64,000 bases of DNA from Cycas panzhihuaensis (lineage: Eukaryota > Cycadophyta). How positions within the stretch are numbered: the first letter of the stretch is position 1; each line of letters opens with the position of its first letter. Made by a program: the position numbers and the translations under genes. The notes under the pieces were generated by a model that saw only the letters and a program-made list of their open reading frames with translations, was not told where the DNA came from and searched no databases. Positions 1-11,906 of this stretch are shown piece by piece. The stretch covers positions 125,991,741 through 126,055,740 of the forward strand of contig CM041465.1 in assembly GCA_023213395.1 (NCBI GenBank), read 5' to 3'.

Positions 1-1300
1 AAAAAATTCAAAGCAAGACTTGTGGCAAAAGGGTACACCCAGACTGCTAGAATTAACTTCGATGAGACTTTTTCACATGTGGGAAAAATGAACACAGTTT
101 GAATGATGATAGTACTAGCAGCTCAAAAGAACTAGAAAATCTACTATTTAGATGTCAAAATTGCCTTTCTACAAGGAGAACTTGAAGAAGGAGTTTACAT
201 GCACCTACCCAAAGGCTATGTCTAGTCTGGACAAGAACACCTGGTATGTAAACTCAAAAAGGCACTGTATGGTTTGAATCAAGCCCCTAGGGCATGGTAC
301 GTTAGACTAGACCAACATCTATCTCAAAATGGCTTCCAAAGAAGCAACTCTGATTCAAGTCTCTATATAAAAGGAAATAATGGAACAAGTTCAATTATAG
401 TAGTCTATGTTAATGATATGATACTCACTGGAGATGACACCAAGTCTATCTCAGACAGTCAATTAGAATAGGATTTTGAGATGACTGACTTGGGTCCTTT
501 GAGCTACTATCTAGAAATAGAAATTGAGAAAAATCAAAAACATATTACACTCTCATAAGGCAAGTATATCAGAGATTTGTTGACTAAGTTCCAATTGGAG
601 AACTGCAACAAATGTGCAACCCCTGTGGAAGTAAGCTATGATCTAGTCCTAGAAGAAGGAGAGCCTTCAATTGATTGCATACTTTATAGACAATTAATTA
701 GAAGTCTTAATTACCTCACTGCCACAAGATCTGACATCTCACATTCAATAGGTCTGGTTTCTAGATGCATGCAGGAGCCCAAGCTAAAACATTAGAAAGT
801 TGTAAAAAGAATACTTAAATACCTGAAAGAGACAACAAATCTAAAACTTGTATACAACAAAGAAAATTCAACACAATTGATTAGATACTGTGATTCCGAT
901 TGGGCTAGTGATAAGGATACTAGAAGATCCATTAGTGGATATTGTTTCTTCCTTGGGTCAACTACTATTTCATAGTGCAGTAGAAAGCAACCCACTGTTG
1001 CACTTTCTTCAACCAAAGTAGAATACAAATTAGCAATCAGTGCAACTTGCGAAGCTCTCTGGCTCCGACAACTACTAAGAGACATGAACCAACTACAATA
1101 AAAACCAATGATGTTGCTCTATGATAATCAAAACGTAACTAAGCTAGCCAAAAATCCTATCTTGCATGCACAAATAAAGCACATAGAAGTATATCATTAC
1201 TTCATTCAGGAAAAGGTGCAAAATAAAGGCATCGATCTGATATGTTACCCAACAATAGATCAAGCTGTAGATATATTAACAAAATCCCTTGGAACATAGA
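1..1300 (+). pseudogene. Ty1/copia reverse transcriptase and RNase H, decayed, cut by window start (family A)
   Basis: The first bases already encode the RT motif around [12 protein letters not shown], so the upstream part of pol lies outside the window. The frame continues through a copia 'ALYGLNQAPRAWY' block (about 260-305), the catalytic box as VVYVNDMILTGDD (about 400-435, N in place of the usual first D), and into RNase H with the conserved YCDSDWASD region (about 885-910) and a C-terminal end near 1298. In-frame stops (for example near 100, 225, 470) and small indels break the reading frame, so no full protein can be made. The stretch is nearly the same as 6584-7875, of which it is the tandem counterpart. 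It is followed at once by a purine tract and LTR A. Assignment to copia is firm from domain order RT-RNase H next to an LTR; family naming is local. Confidence 0.9.
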
Positions 1301-1357
1301 AGCTTGAAACTCTTAGAGAAAGATTAGGTTTGAAAAGGATAAAACATTAAGAGAGGG

Positions 1358-1561
1358 TATTAGAATATAATGTTTTATCCTAAGAACATTAGAGAAAGGG
1401 GGCAATGTGTTTAAGACCCTCATTATATTTAATTCTTATGTTTAATGTTATAATCATGTAATAGTTATAAGCCTGCTATATATAAAGGGGGTTTCTCTCC
1501 ATCAATAATGAAGTGAGTCTAATTCCATTATTCCTCACAGTTGAGGGTCTAATTTTCTACA
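1358..1561 (+). repeat. LTR of family A, copy 1 (204 bp)
   Basis: The LTR starts TATTAGAATATAATG just after a purine tract (AAGAGAGGG) and ends TTTTCTACA. Its twin at 7934-8137 starts TGTTAGAAT, so the first dinucleotide here is a decayed TG. Both copies are 204 bp. A TATA-like TATATATAAAGG stands near 1475-1490. It acts as the 3' LTR of the RT-RNase H just upstream; no 5' partner is seen in the window. What follows immediately is the RNase H end of another copia family, so this LTR sits inside a second element. Confidence 0.85.
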
Positions 1562-1866
1562 AGTTCAGCATGTGAGGCTATATGGTTAAAGAGGATTCTT
1601 AATGAGCTTGGACTTGAGCAATCTCACCCTACTAAATTATATTGCGATAATCAAAGTATGCTTAAGATGACTAAGAATCTAGTTTTTCATACAAAAACTA
1701 AGCATATTGAGACCCATCACTACTTCATCAGGAAGCATGTGTGGAACAGTGAAAACAACATTGCCTATAAGCCAACAAATTAACAATTGTCAGATATCTT
1801 TACCAAACCACTTAATAGAAAATATTTTGAGTATTTCAGAGGTAGCCTTAGAATAAAACTTTAAAA
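1562..1866 (+). pseudogene. RNase H C-terminus of copia family B, split by LTR A
   Basis: Reading starts mid-domain at the codons for SACEAIW and runs through the copia RNase H end: LYCDNQSMLKM, HTKTKHIETHHYFIRKHV, then a DIFTKPL motif and a stop near 1863. This is a different RNase H from the one at 840-1300, which ends before LTR A. One in-frame stop interrupts it near 1784. It is followed by a strong G-rich polypurine tract (1880-1894) and LTR B, so it is the natural 3' end of family B. The same fragment recurs at 8138-8440. Confidence 0.85.
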
Positions 1867-1894
1867 TATAAACATTAAGAGGGGGGGGAGAGGG

Positions 1895-3688
1895 TGTAGA
1901 ACCTTTATGTTCTATTATTAAGTTATGTATTATGTAATACTACTTTATCACTTAAATGGATAAAGTACACACACACGCACTTCTCTAGTATGTGTAATGT
2001 TGTAACTTATGGGTCTATTGACCCTTCACCCTTCTATTTACATATTTACGTATATGCATACATAATAGACAAATGTCCTTCATGCAATGTACTTATGTGC
2101 ATGTTTACCACTTGTCAAATATGTAGCACCCTAAAGGGCATCATCCTCACCTATATATTAAGACCAATTTCTCATGTATAGTAAGAAAATATGAGATGTA
2201 TCTTTATGTTATTATTTTGAATACAAGTCAATCTTGTTGGAGTTAGGATTAATTCCTCCTCCTCCATTTGCTAGTGTGCTTATGTACTTACTTATTTGTT
2301 GTTATTCATTAATGTTAATCATCTAACCCTTGGCCTTCATTATCCTCATAGGATCTCATTTTCACATATTCAAAGGCATTCATTCCTATGTAATTAAATT
2401 TAATTAATCGTACTTGTAAATTGTGCCCATTAGCTCTAAATGTCAAATGAATGGTATGGCAATTTGAAGAGTAATTTACAAACTTTCACAGTTTTCTGCA
2501 TAACTTTCTAGTTAGTTGGCAGAATTTTGTTAAATCAGTCTCATCAGAATCATAATAAAAGCATCTTAACACCTAGACAAGTGGAGATGATTAAAAGGCT
2601 CTCTTCATTACAATATTCTAGGGAAAAGAAGTAGTGGCAATTAACAGTTAAGACTGGAAGCCATTCTTGGCAACCACTATGTGCAATATTCTAGCCACTA
2701 AGACCCATAACTTCCACCCAGTATTAATGACATTTGAGAAGAGAATTGAAGGGAGAAAAAAGAAGAACCCAAAGCGGGAGAAGACATAAAAGGGGTGAGA
2801 GGAAAAATTTCAAGGAAGCAAATAAGAGGATTGTAGAGAGCTAGAGCCAAGAGAAACAAAGGCACTCTAGAGAGCACTTTTGGGCATTTTTGTGCAAGAA
2901 GATTGATAAGGAACAAACTAAATTTTAGACCAAAAGCTTACTAGAAGTTGTGTGTTGGTTGCATACTATTGATGAACTATTTCAATCTTGTGAAAAGGTG
3001 TGCTTGGTGAATTTCAAAGTCTTGTGGGTGAGTTGCAATACTAATCTCTTTGGACTACTATTATTAAGTGCAAAATCTTTTTATAAACTAGGGTATTGAG
3101 TTAATTATTGCCCTACACTTTGTTATTGCATGATATTATGCAAGGTAGCTAAGTGGTTGCTTCTACTTGCTGATTATATTGTGATCAAGGTAGTTGAGAA
3201 GTTGCTCCTCCTTAATGACTAGTTTAGTAAGGATTCTGAGTTGGTTGCTCTTCCTGAGCTCTTTATATGCAAGGTGTTGAGTCAGTTGTTCCCCCTACAA
3301 GTTACTTATATGCACGGTGTTGAGTTGGTTGCTCCACCTGCAAGTTATTTAAATGTAAGGGTTTGAATTAAATGCTCCCCTTAGGTTGATGGCACCCTAT
3401 AAGTTCTTGATAAGTGTATGGCACAATAAGGCAACCATTTGAGATTAGATTTGCAAGGATCCCCAAGTGACTTAACATTCCTGGCCTAATTAGAAAAGCA
3501 TGCATGGCTTGAGAAGAAACACATGTTTTTATATTTAATAACATTTTCAGCATACTTAAATGCAATGGCAATAGTTTTGAGGCAACTTCTCTTACTGTAA
3601 AGTTCTATGTAAAAAGAGCTCTGAGGCATTTATTAACGGGGAAACTTGGATAAGGGTTATGTGAAGAGTGGATAACCAATAGTTCTAA
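1895..3688 (+). repeat. Long LTR of family B, 5' copy (about 1.79 kb)
   Basis: It begins TGTAGAACCTTTATG after a polypurine tract and is matched along its length by 8471-10263. Over the first 140 bases I count about four differences, roughly 3 percent. The downstream copy ends TTCCTACA, which mirrors the TGTAGAA start; here the end is worn (TTCTAA near 3683-3688). A TATA-like CCTATATATTAAG lies near 2150. Small open frames inside it (for example 1990-2181 and 2698-2916) are repeated in the other copy but resemble no protein I know and look like chance. An alternative is that the LTR proper is shorter and the shared stretch includes leader or flank. Confidence 0.7.
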
Positions 3689-3702
3689 TTGCAAATCTGA
3701 AC
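3689..3702 (+). promoter_or_regulatory. Worn primer-binding site next to 5' LTR B
   Basis: TTGCAAATCTGAAC follows the LTR end and matches the initiator-Met tRNA complement (TGGTATCAGAGC) at about nine positions if one inserted base is allowed. The position is right for a primer site, but the match is weak. Confidence 0.35.
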
Positions 3703-3879
3703 TTGGCTTGAAATTCTCTTCGATTTAACATACTCATGTCTCAAATTCGTACACTTTGATGTTTGAACAAAAATCTATAGGATTGTACGGTCTGGCATTA
3801 ATTGCAAGCTTCAAAACCTCTGATATTCATTCTTTTGACTTTGTTGGTCTTCTTAAATTTGCCCTTGACTCATTTCATC

Positions 3880-4740
3880 ATGGCATCCTTGATTCCAGGC
3901 CTAAGTGACACTGATAAATTGATCGCAAATAACTGTATTGTGTGGAGGATTAAAATGGAAGCCCTCTTACGTGCTAAAAATGCATGGAAACTAACCATAA
4001 GAGAAGAATAAATGCTTGATGCTGAAGGAGATGCTCAAAATAATTGGAAAGAGAGAAATAATGTAGGAGTAATAATGTTAAAACTGTCTATTTTTTATTA
4101 TTTATTAATATATATAGAGAAATTAAACACTTGTTCTCAAATCTTGAAAACCCTAGAAAATCTCTATGCTCAAAAGAATAGGGCAAGGGTTGTTACTCTG
4201 AAAGAAGAATTGTTTAAATTGGTTATGAAAGAAATAGACACTGTAGTTAACTTTATTCAAAAGGTTACCACTATCCAGAATGAACTTCTAAGTATTGGAG
4301 AAGAGATTTCAGAAAACGAAATTGTTGAAATGGTAGCAGGGAAAACTTCCCAAGGCCTTTGATGTGACCATTAATACCATCACCAATACCAACATAATTG
4401 AAGAAATATCACTTGATGATCTAACTGGTATGTTGATGAGACAAGAACAAAGGAATAGAAGATACGAAGATAAAATTTGCAACAAGACTTAACATAAGAA
4501 GCTTAAGAGGAAGAGGGTGCTTAAGAGGAAAAGGATGCACATCCGAGTTCACGACTCCTTCACATGGAAGATGGCCTGAAAACTGAGGTCAGGGTCACAT
4601 GTACACTCCAAGAGATGCTCAAGTTTGCTTCCACAGCGGCAAACATGGTCACTTTTCAAGTTAATGTCAGATGTTTAATATATGCTATCACTGCGAACAG
4701 TTAGGGCACTATCTGTATCAATGTCATTAAAGAAGATATG
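3880..4740 (+). pseudogene. Copia gag with two zinc knuckles, decayed
   Basis: The chosen ATG at 3880 opens MASLIPGLSD, followed by the copia gag pattern of a short N-terminus, an 'N-x-V-W-R-I-K-M-E' block and a helical region. A stop at 4009-4011 splits it, the frame resuming at 4012-4362 (LENLYAQKNRARVVTLKEEL, typical of UBN2-type gag), then a frameshift. Near 4620-4730 two zinc knuckles follow: the first is broken (a C changed to S and a stop inside), the second is a perfect CX2CX4HX4C, ICYHCEQLGHYLYQC. Gag forms the particle that packages element RNA; this copy cannot make a whole protein. It lies about 190 bp after LTR B and directly before protease. Confidence 0.85.
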
Positions 4741-4854
4741 AGATTTAGAGAGGAAAAAGACCTGTTAACAACTACAGCAAGGAACAATAAGAGGAGGAAG
4801 AAGAAGAAACAGCTTATGTTGCTACTCTATCAGCTAATCTTCATGACTCTGATG

Positions 4855-7800
4855 TATGGTTCATCGACTCTAGGGTGTCCAGGCACATGACAAACAAAAA
4901 GGATTGATTTGAGTCAATAAAAAACTATTCATCAAAGGCAGTCGTGCTTGGAGATAAGTACCCTTTGTGCATTGAAGGAGTAGGAACTATTGCCATAAAC
5001 TTATAAGGTTCTATAAAAAAAGTTGGGAATGTACTCTTTATACTTGAACTCAAGATGAATCTCCTGTCAGTATCTCAACTAAACAACAAGGGCTTGAGAA
5101 CCATTTTTTATGAAAAGGGAATGTGCTATGTGTTGGATATGAAAAATGGAGGTGTTGTCATTGACAAGGGAGTGAAATACAATAATCTGTACAAATTGTT
5201 GTCCATTCCTATTGATCCCAACATAGATGTAAAAGCATTCTTTGTTGTAAATCCCAAAAATAATAAAGTATGGCATTTGAAGTATGAACATCTTCTCTTG
5301 GATAAATTAGAAATGATGAAGAAAAATAATGTAGTAAATGGTCTTCCTTCCATCTCATCAGAAGATTTTGTTTGCAATTACTATCAATGTAGAAAACAAC
5401 ATCATTTTCCCTTTAGAGATAATAAATAGCATGCTCAAGAGAAATTAGAGTTAATACACACAGACTTATGTGGTCCTCTAACACCTCTATCTATAAATGG
5501 TTCTAAATATTTCTTAACCTTCATTGATGATTCCACTAGAAAAGTGTGGGTGTATTTCATTCATAATAAGTCAGATGTGTTTGATACATTTAAGGAATTC
5601 AAAGCTGAGGTAGAGTTAGAATCAGGATGTAAAATTAAATATATTAGGTCAGGCAATGGAGGGGAATATATCTCAAAGGAATTCCTTGACTTCTGTAAAG
5701 CCAAGGGTATTCAGAGACAGTTCACTACTCCTCATACACCTCAGTCAAATGGTATAGCTGAACAAAAGAATAGAACCATAATGGAAATGGCTCGAAGTAT
5801 GATCCATGAAAAATAAGTTATGAAAACCTATTGGGTAGAGGCAGTAAATACAGCTTGTTATCTGATCAATCGAAGTCCATCAACAACGCTGTAGTAGATA
5901 ACTCTAGAAGAAAACTAGACTAGAAGAAGCCCTGATGTAAGTAATTTAAGAATCTTTGGTAGTCAGGCCTTTTTACATATTCCAGATAAATCTAGGACAA
6001 AACTAGATTCAAAATGTATAGAATGTGTTATGGTAGGATATAGTAAAAACTCAAAAGGGTACAAATGCATAGATCCCAAGATAAATAAAATCTATATAAG
6101 TAGAGATGTAGTGTTTAATAAAGATTTTCTATCTGAAGTCAAGTATCCAATACAAACAATTGAAGGAATGCCTAGAAACAAACATCAAGAAGAATTGGTT
6201 GCTAAAGAATCAGGAGTGACAACAAAACCAAAACTGGAAGAATCTAAATCTATTGAAAAAGAACCTTCATCAGAAGAATTAGCTTCAAAAGCACCACAGA
6301 AAAAGGTATCAAAATAGTACATCAAAACTATAGAAGATAGAAAAGGAAATATATTCACACATAGGACTAGAAATCAAACAACAACATCAATCCCTCTTCA
6401 ACAAACTACAGCCACAGTCATTCGAAGAAGTGAAAGAGCATGCAGAGTGGAGAACAGCCATGGATGTAGAGATGGATTCCATAGCCAAGAATCAAACATA
6501 GGACCTGCTAGAACTGCCTCCAAATAAGCCAATAGTCAATTGCAAATGGGTGTATAAGGTAAAAGAGGGTGCAAATGGAAAAATAAAAAAATTCAAAGCA
6601 AGACTTATGGCAAAAGGGTACACCCAGACTGCTGGAATTGACTTTGATGAGACTTTTTCACATGTGGGAAAAATGAACACAGTTTGAATGATGATAGCAC
6701 TAGAGCTCAAAAGAACTAGAAAATCTACCATTTAGATGTCAAAATTGCCTTTCTACAAGGAGAACTTGAAGAAGGAGTTTACATGCACCAACCCAAAGGC
6801 TATGTCTAGTCTGGACAAGAACACCTAGTATGTAAACTCAAAAAGGCACTGTATGGTTTGAATCAAGCCCCTAGGTTATGGTACGCTAGACTAAACCAAC
6901 ATCTATCTCAAAATGGCTTCCAAAGGAGAAACTCTGATTCAAGTCTCTACATAAAAGGAAATAATGGAATAATTTCAATTATAGTAGTCTATGCTGATGA
7001 TATGATACTCACTGGAGATGACACAAAGTCTATTTCAGACATAAAATATCAATTAGAATCAGATTTTGAGATGAATGACTTGAGTCCTCTAAGCTACTAT
7101 CTAGAAATAGAAATTTAGCAAAATGAAAAACATGTTGCACTCTCACAAGGCAAGTATATCAGAGATTTGTTGACTAAGTTCCAATTGGAGAACTGTAACA
7201 AATGTGTAACCCCTATGGAAGTAAGCTGTGATCTAGTCCCAGAAGAAGGATTGCACACTTTATAGACAATTAATTAGAAGTCTTATTTACCTCATTGCCA
7301 TAAGACCTGGCATCTCACATTCAATAGGTCTGGTTTCTAAATACATGCAGCAGACCAAGATAAAATATTAGAAAGCTGCAAAAAGAATACTTAAATACCT
7401 GAAAGAGACAATAAATCTAAAACCTGTATACAACAAAGAAAAGTCAACACAATTGATTGGATACTGCGATTTTGATTGGGCCAGTGATAAGGATACTAGA
7501 AGATCCACTAATGGATATTATTTCTTCCTTGGGTCAACTACTATTTCATAGTGCAGTAAAACGCAACCCACTGTTGCACTTTCTTCAACTAAAGTAGAAT
7601 ACAAATTAGAAATCAACACAACTTGCGAAGCTCTCTGGCTTTGACAACTACTAAGAGACAAGAAGCAACTACAACAAAAACCAACGATGTTGCTCTATGA
7701 TAATCAAAGCGTAACTAAGCTAGCCAAAAATCTTATCTTGTATGCACAAATAAAGCACATAGAAGTACATCATTACTTCATTTAGGAAAATGTGCAAAAT

Positions 7801-7872
7801 AAAGGCATCGATCTAATATATTGCCCAACAACAGATCAAGTTGTAGATATATTAACAAAATCCCTTAGAACA
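4855..7872 (+). pseudogene. Copia pol: protease, integrase, RT, RNase H, decayed
   Basis: Domain order is protease-integrase-RT-RNase H, which defines Ty1/copia. Protease reads VWFIDSRVSRHMT (about 4855-4895), with the catalytic D-S-G changed to D-S-R. The pre-integrase block starts near 5055 (NLLSVSQL) and has a HLKYEHL motif near 5275; the integrase core (LTFIDDSTRKVWVYF near 5515, RSGNGGEYIS near 5650, PQSNGIAEQKN near 5740) holds recognisable D-D-E positions, the second D as N. RT starts near 6500, with the active box VVYADDMILTGDD intact near 6985-7025. RNase H runs to about 7870. Stops occur near 5427, 5814, 6317, 6480, 7117 and elsewhere. The 3' part matches 1-1300; it is followed by a purine tract and LTR A, whereas the 5' part follows LTR B, so this pol may be a chimera of two related families. 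Confidence 0.88.
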
Positions 7873-7933
7873 TAGAAGCTTGAAACTCTCAGAGAAAGAT
7901 TAGGTTTGAAAAGGATAAAACATTAAGAGAGGG

Positions 7934-8137
7934 TGTTAGAATATAATGTTTTATCCTAAGAACATTAGAGAAAGGGGACAATGTGTTTAAGACCCTCATT
8001 ATATTTAATTCTTATGTTTAATGTTACAATCATGTAATGGTTATAAGTTTGTTGTATATAAAGGAGGTTTCTCTCTATCAATATCGAAGTGAGTCTAATT
8101 CCATTCTTCCTCACAGTTGAGTGTCTGATTTTCTACA
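7934..8137 (+). repeat. LTR of family A, copy 2 (204 bp)
   Basis: It starts TGTTAGAATATAATG after AAGAGAGGG and ends TTTTCTACA, with a near inverted-repeat pair at its ends. It matches 1358-1561 over its full length. It is the 3' LTR for the RNase H that ends at about 7870. No 5' LTR A exists between 3689 and 7934, so the element is missing its left end. Confidence 0.88.
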
Positions 8138-8440
8138 AGTTCAGCATGTGAGGCTATATGGTTAAAGAGGATTCTTAATGAGCTTGGACTTGAGCAATCT
8201 CACCCTACTAAATTATATTGCGATAATCAAAGTGTGCTTAAGATAATTAAGAATCTGGTTTTTCATACAAAAACTAAGCATATTGAGGCCCATATCTACT
8301 TCATCAGGAAGCATGTATAGAACAGTGAAATCAACATTGCCTACAAGCCAACAAATTAACAATTGTTAGATATCTTTACCAAACCACTTAATAGAAAATA
8401 TTTTGAGTATTTCAGAGATAGCCTTGGAATAAAACTTTAA
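8138..8440 (+). pseudogene. RNase H C-terminus of copia family B, second copy
   Basis: This repeats 1562-1866: SACEAIW at the junction with LTR A, LYCDNQSVLKI, FHTKTKHIEAH, a stop near 8356, then DIFTKPLNRKYF. Purine tract 8452-8470 and LTR B follow. It shows that the A-in-B arrangement predates the duplication or recombination that made the two copies. Confidence 0.85.
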
Positions 8441-8470
8441 AATGTAAACATTAAGAGGGGGGGAAGAGGG

Positions 8471-10263
8471 TGTAGAACCTTTATGTTCTATTATTAAGTT
8501 ATGTATTATGTAATATTACTTTATCATTTAAATGGATAAAGTACACACACACGCACTTCTCTAGTATGTGTAATGTTGTAAATTATGGGTCTATTGACCC
8601 TTCACACTTCTATTTGCATATTTACATATATGCATACATGATAGACAAATGTCCTTCATGCAATGTACTTATGTGCATGTTTACCACTTGTCAAATATGT
8701 AGCACCCTAAAGGGCATCATCCTCACCTATATATTAAGACCAATTTCTCATGTATAGTAAGAAAATATGAGATGTATCTTTATGTTATTATTTTGAATAC
8801 AAGTCAATCTTGTTGGAGTTAGGATTAATTCCTCCTCCTCCATTTGCTAGTGTGCTTATGTACTTGCTTATTTGTTGTTACTCATTAATGTTAATCATCT
8901 AACCCTTGGCCTTCATTGTCCTCATAAGATCTCATTTTCACATATTCAAAGGCATTCATTCCTATATAATTAAATTTAATTAATCATACTTGTAAATTAT
9001 GCCCATTAGCTTAAAATGTCAGATGAATGGTATGGCAATTTGAAGAGTAATTTACAAACTTTCACAGTTTCCTTCATAACTTTCTAGTTAGTTGACAGAA
9101 TTTTGTTAAATTAGTCTCATCAGAATCATAATAAAAGCATCTTAACACCTAGACAAGTGGAGATGATTAAAAGACTCTCTTCATTACAATATTCTAGGGA
9201 AAAGAAGTAGTGGCAATTAACAGTTAAGACTGGAAGCCATTCTTCGCAACCACCATATGCAATATTCTAGCCACTAAGACCCATAACTTCCACCCAGCAT
9301 TAATGACATTTGAGAAGAGAATTGAAGGGAGGAAAAAGAAGAACCCAAAGCGGGAGAAGACATAGAAGGGGTGAGAGGAAAATTTTCAAGGAAGCAAGTA
9401 AGAGGGTTGTAGAGAGCTAGAGCCAAGAGAAACAAAGGCACTCTAGAGAGCACTTTTGGGCATTTTTGTGCAAGAAGATTGATAAGGAACAAACTAAATT
9501 TTAGACCAAAAGCTTACTAGAACTTGTGTTAGTTGCATACTATTGATGAACTATTTCAATCTTGTGAAAAGGTGTGCTTGGTGAATTTCAAAGTTTTGTG
9601 GGTGAGTTGCAATACTAATCTCTTTAGACTACTATTATTAAGTGCAAAATCTTTTTATAAGCCATGGTATTGAGTTAATTGTTGCCCTACACTTTGTTAT
9701 TGCATGATATTATGCAAGGTAGCTAAGTGGTTGCTTCTACTTGCTGATTATATTGTGATCAAGGTAGTTGAGCAGTTGCTCCTCCTTAATGACTAGTTTA
9801 GTAAGGATTTTGAGCTGGTAGCTCTTCCTGAGCTCTTTATATGCAAGGTGTTGAGTCGATTGTTCCCCCTACAAGTTACTTATATGTATGGGGTTGAGTT
9901 GGTTGCTCCACCTGCAAGTTATTGAAATGCAAGGGTTTAAATTAAATGCTCCCCTTAGGTTGATGGCACCCTATGAGTTCTTGGCAGGTGTATGGAACAA
10001 TAAGGCAACCATTTGAGATTAGATTTGCAAGGATCCCCAAGTGACTTAACATTCTTGGCCTAATTAGAAAAACATGCATGGCTTGAGAAGAAACACATGG
10101 TTTTATATTTAATAACATTTTCGACATACTTAAATGCAATGGAAATAGTTTTGAGGCAACTTCTCTTACTATAAAGTTCTATGTAAAAAGAGCTCTGAGA
10201 CATCTATTAACGGGGAAACTTGGATAAGGGTTGTGTGAAGAGTGAATAACCAATATTCCTACA
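8471..10263 (+). repeat. Long LTR of family B, 3' copy (about 1.79 kb)
   Basis: It begins TGTAGAACC and the best end is TTCCTACA at 10256-10263, giving matching terminal bases TGTAGAA/TTCCTACA. Similarity to 1895-3688 stops at about 10255/3681, where the first copy is worn. The two LTRs bracket the gag-pol at 3880-7872, as expected of one element. Confidence 0.75.
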
Positions 10264-10803
10264 TTCATATCATGTGTTTCAGCTCAAGGTGTATACCTTT
10301 ATGGGATTGTGATTAGTTAGATTGGAGAATCCTTCAATTGCAATCTGGTTGACTAGCTTCATTTTCTTGTCACATTACAAAGTTCTTGACTTTATCTTAT
10401 GAGACATTGTATATGATGGTATACTCTTACTTGGATATTTTGTTGGGTTTATTATAATAGCATACTCTTGCTTGAACAATTTCTTGGGTTTATTATGACT
10501 CTTACTTAAATACTTGTCTATGTTTATTTGCATCGCTTACATGATCTTTAGTTGAGGGTGTTTATTCCATTGTGCATCACTCACATAAAAGCCTTCGTAA
10601 ATTCAAGATCAATATACAATTGGGTGCTAGTTTTGCTAGAATTTTTTTATTCCATCACCATTGGGTCATATTCACATTCCCTGCAAGCTTGTTATGGTAG
10701 GTTGGGTTGTAACACATTCACTATTTTCTAAGCATTTTTAGCTATTAGAATACTCATCATTTTAACTTTCCAGGTGTTGTTGTTGTCTCTGTTGAGCTTG
10801 TCT
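10264..10803. other. Unassigned spacer
   Basis: This AT-rich stretch has no long open frame, no LTR ends and no match that I can see elsewhere in the window. Loose internal similarity (ACTCTTACTTGGATATTTTGTTGGGTTTATTAT-type phrases, repeated near 10420, 10465 and 10495) suggests a short decayed tandem repeat of about 45 bp. Confidence 0.4.
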
Positions 10804-11113
10804 TGAAAGAGATTAATGTATCAATGTCATTTGTGTAGATTAATTATATGACCTTATGATATATTATTAGCATCAGTCTCTTAATGAAATGTACTTTATG
10901 TGCATTTAGATGTAATTTTAGATTCATGTCATTAGGCAGGAAAATCCTAACCCTAATGCTCACCTTCAATAATAAAGGTGAAATCTCAAGGAGGGAGTCA
11001 TTATTCATTCTCATCTCCAAGCTTTCTCTCATATCTTGTTTCATATCTTTTTCATTCTCCATAGCCATTGTGTGCACATGAGTGATTTATTCCCTAGATT
11101 CATCCTTTCTTCA
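10804..11113 (+). repeat. LTR of family E, plus-strand copy (310 bp)
   Basis: It starts TGAAAGAGATTAATG and ends CCTTTCTTCA, and is matched in reverse orientation by 24514-24825 and by most of 28664-28912. A perfect primer-binding site follows two bases later, so this is a 5' LTR. Its own coding region is not seen downstream; the sequence changes into family C at 11907. Confidence 0.8.
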
Positions 11114-11115
11114 TG

Positions 11116-11127
11116 TGGTATCAGAGC
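11116..11127 (+). promoter_or_regulatory. Primer-binding site, initiator-Met tRNA type
   Basis: TGGTATCAGAGC stands two bases after the end of LTR E. This is the standard plant copia primer site and fixes the LTR boundary and strand. Confidence 0.9.
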
Positions 11128-11906
11128 TAGAAGGGGATCTATTCACTCAATTCCACTTGCATAGAGTCATTTTGCCTCTCATTTACCTTTAATGTAAAGT
11201 ATTGAGAGTGCACTCATCATTTTTAATATTTTGATAGCTTAAAATTATATTACTTTATTTGTTGTTGCTTTCTCTATGTGTGCAGAATTTCAGAGGTGAA
11301 GAATATATGTTTTTGAAATCGTTCAGCTGCCAGAACAATCCTGGAAGCATTAAAGGCCTACAATTTCATGAAAATTTTGACCATCTCAGATTTTGATGAA
11401 ATTTACCATACAAGGTTGCCTTGGCTAGTGGATCATTTTTGTCTTCTGGATCAACTTCAGACTAATCCTACAACAGCGAGTTTTGGCTGAAACAAAAGGG
11501 TAAAATTTGCAGATAAGTAACTTAAAGCATTTTTCCCAATGAAATCATTTAATTATAAGCTAAAAATCTAAAATTTTTCTTAAGAGATTTGGTAGATTTA
11601 TGTCTTAGGATTAGTTTAATACAAATTTCATCCATCGATTAGTGAGATCTATAAAATTTTCTCACGATTGCTGAATTTGCCTACTCAACCCCACAAAGGA
11701 CATTGCAATGTCATTTCAAGCAATTATTTATCTTATTTCGGAGATGGTATAGAAGGAAAAGTTGATGTACATGTCAAGATGCAACTTTTGACATATTGAA
11801 GTTCAATTTCTGAGATAATAGATCTGGCAGGATTCTATTTTTGTGGTTTTTCAGACAAAATTTTTTTTATGCCTTTCAGAAATCTGAATTCACTACTCTG
11901 ACTTTG
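11128..11906 (+). other. Leader-like sequence after LTR E, unassigned
   Basis: No open frame or recognisable domain is present. It lies between the family E primer site and the point (11907) where similarity with C2 begins. It may be family E leader, family C leader, or a mix; it has no counterpart in C2, which carries different sequence (39636-41022) in the same place. Confidence 0.4.

Larger units (their letters stand above)
1895..10263 (+). mobile_element. Composite copia element: LTR B - gag-pol - LTR A - RNase H end - LTR B
   Basis: Two 1.79-kb direct repeats bracket one gag-pol of about 4 kb plus a solitary LTR A inside the RNase H end. The same order (RT-RNase H, LTR A, RNase H end of B) also precedes the left LTR B at 1-1894, so the window shows part of a tandem internal-LTR-internal-LTR array. 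Such arrays are expected from unequal recombination between LTRs. The single gag and the missing 5' LTR A are best explained by recombination between the pol genes of a nested A element and its host B, though template switching during reverse transcription would give a similar product. Target-site duplications cannot be checked because the array's left end is outside the window. Confidence 0.7.

Noticed and set aside
11116-11127. tRNA-like sequence TGGTATCAGAGC (also near 29440 and 58788)
   Set aside because: It is only the complement of the tRNA 3' end next to LTRs, that is a primer site; no cloverleaf surrounds it.
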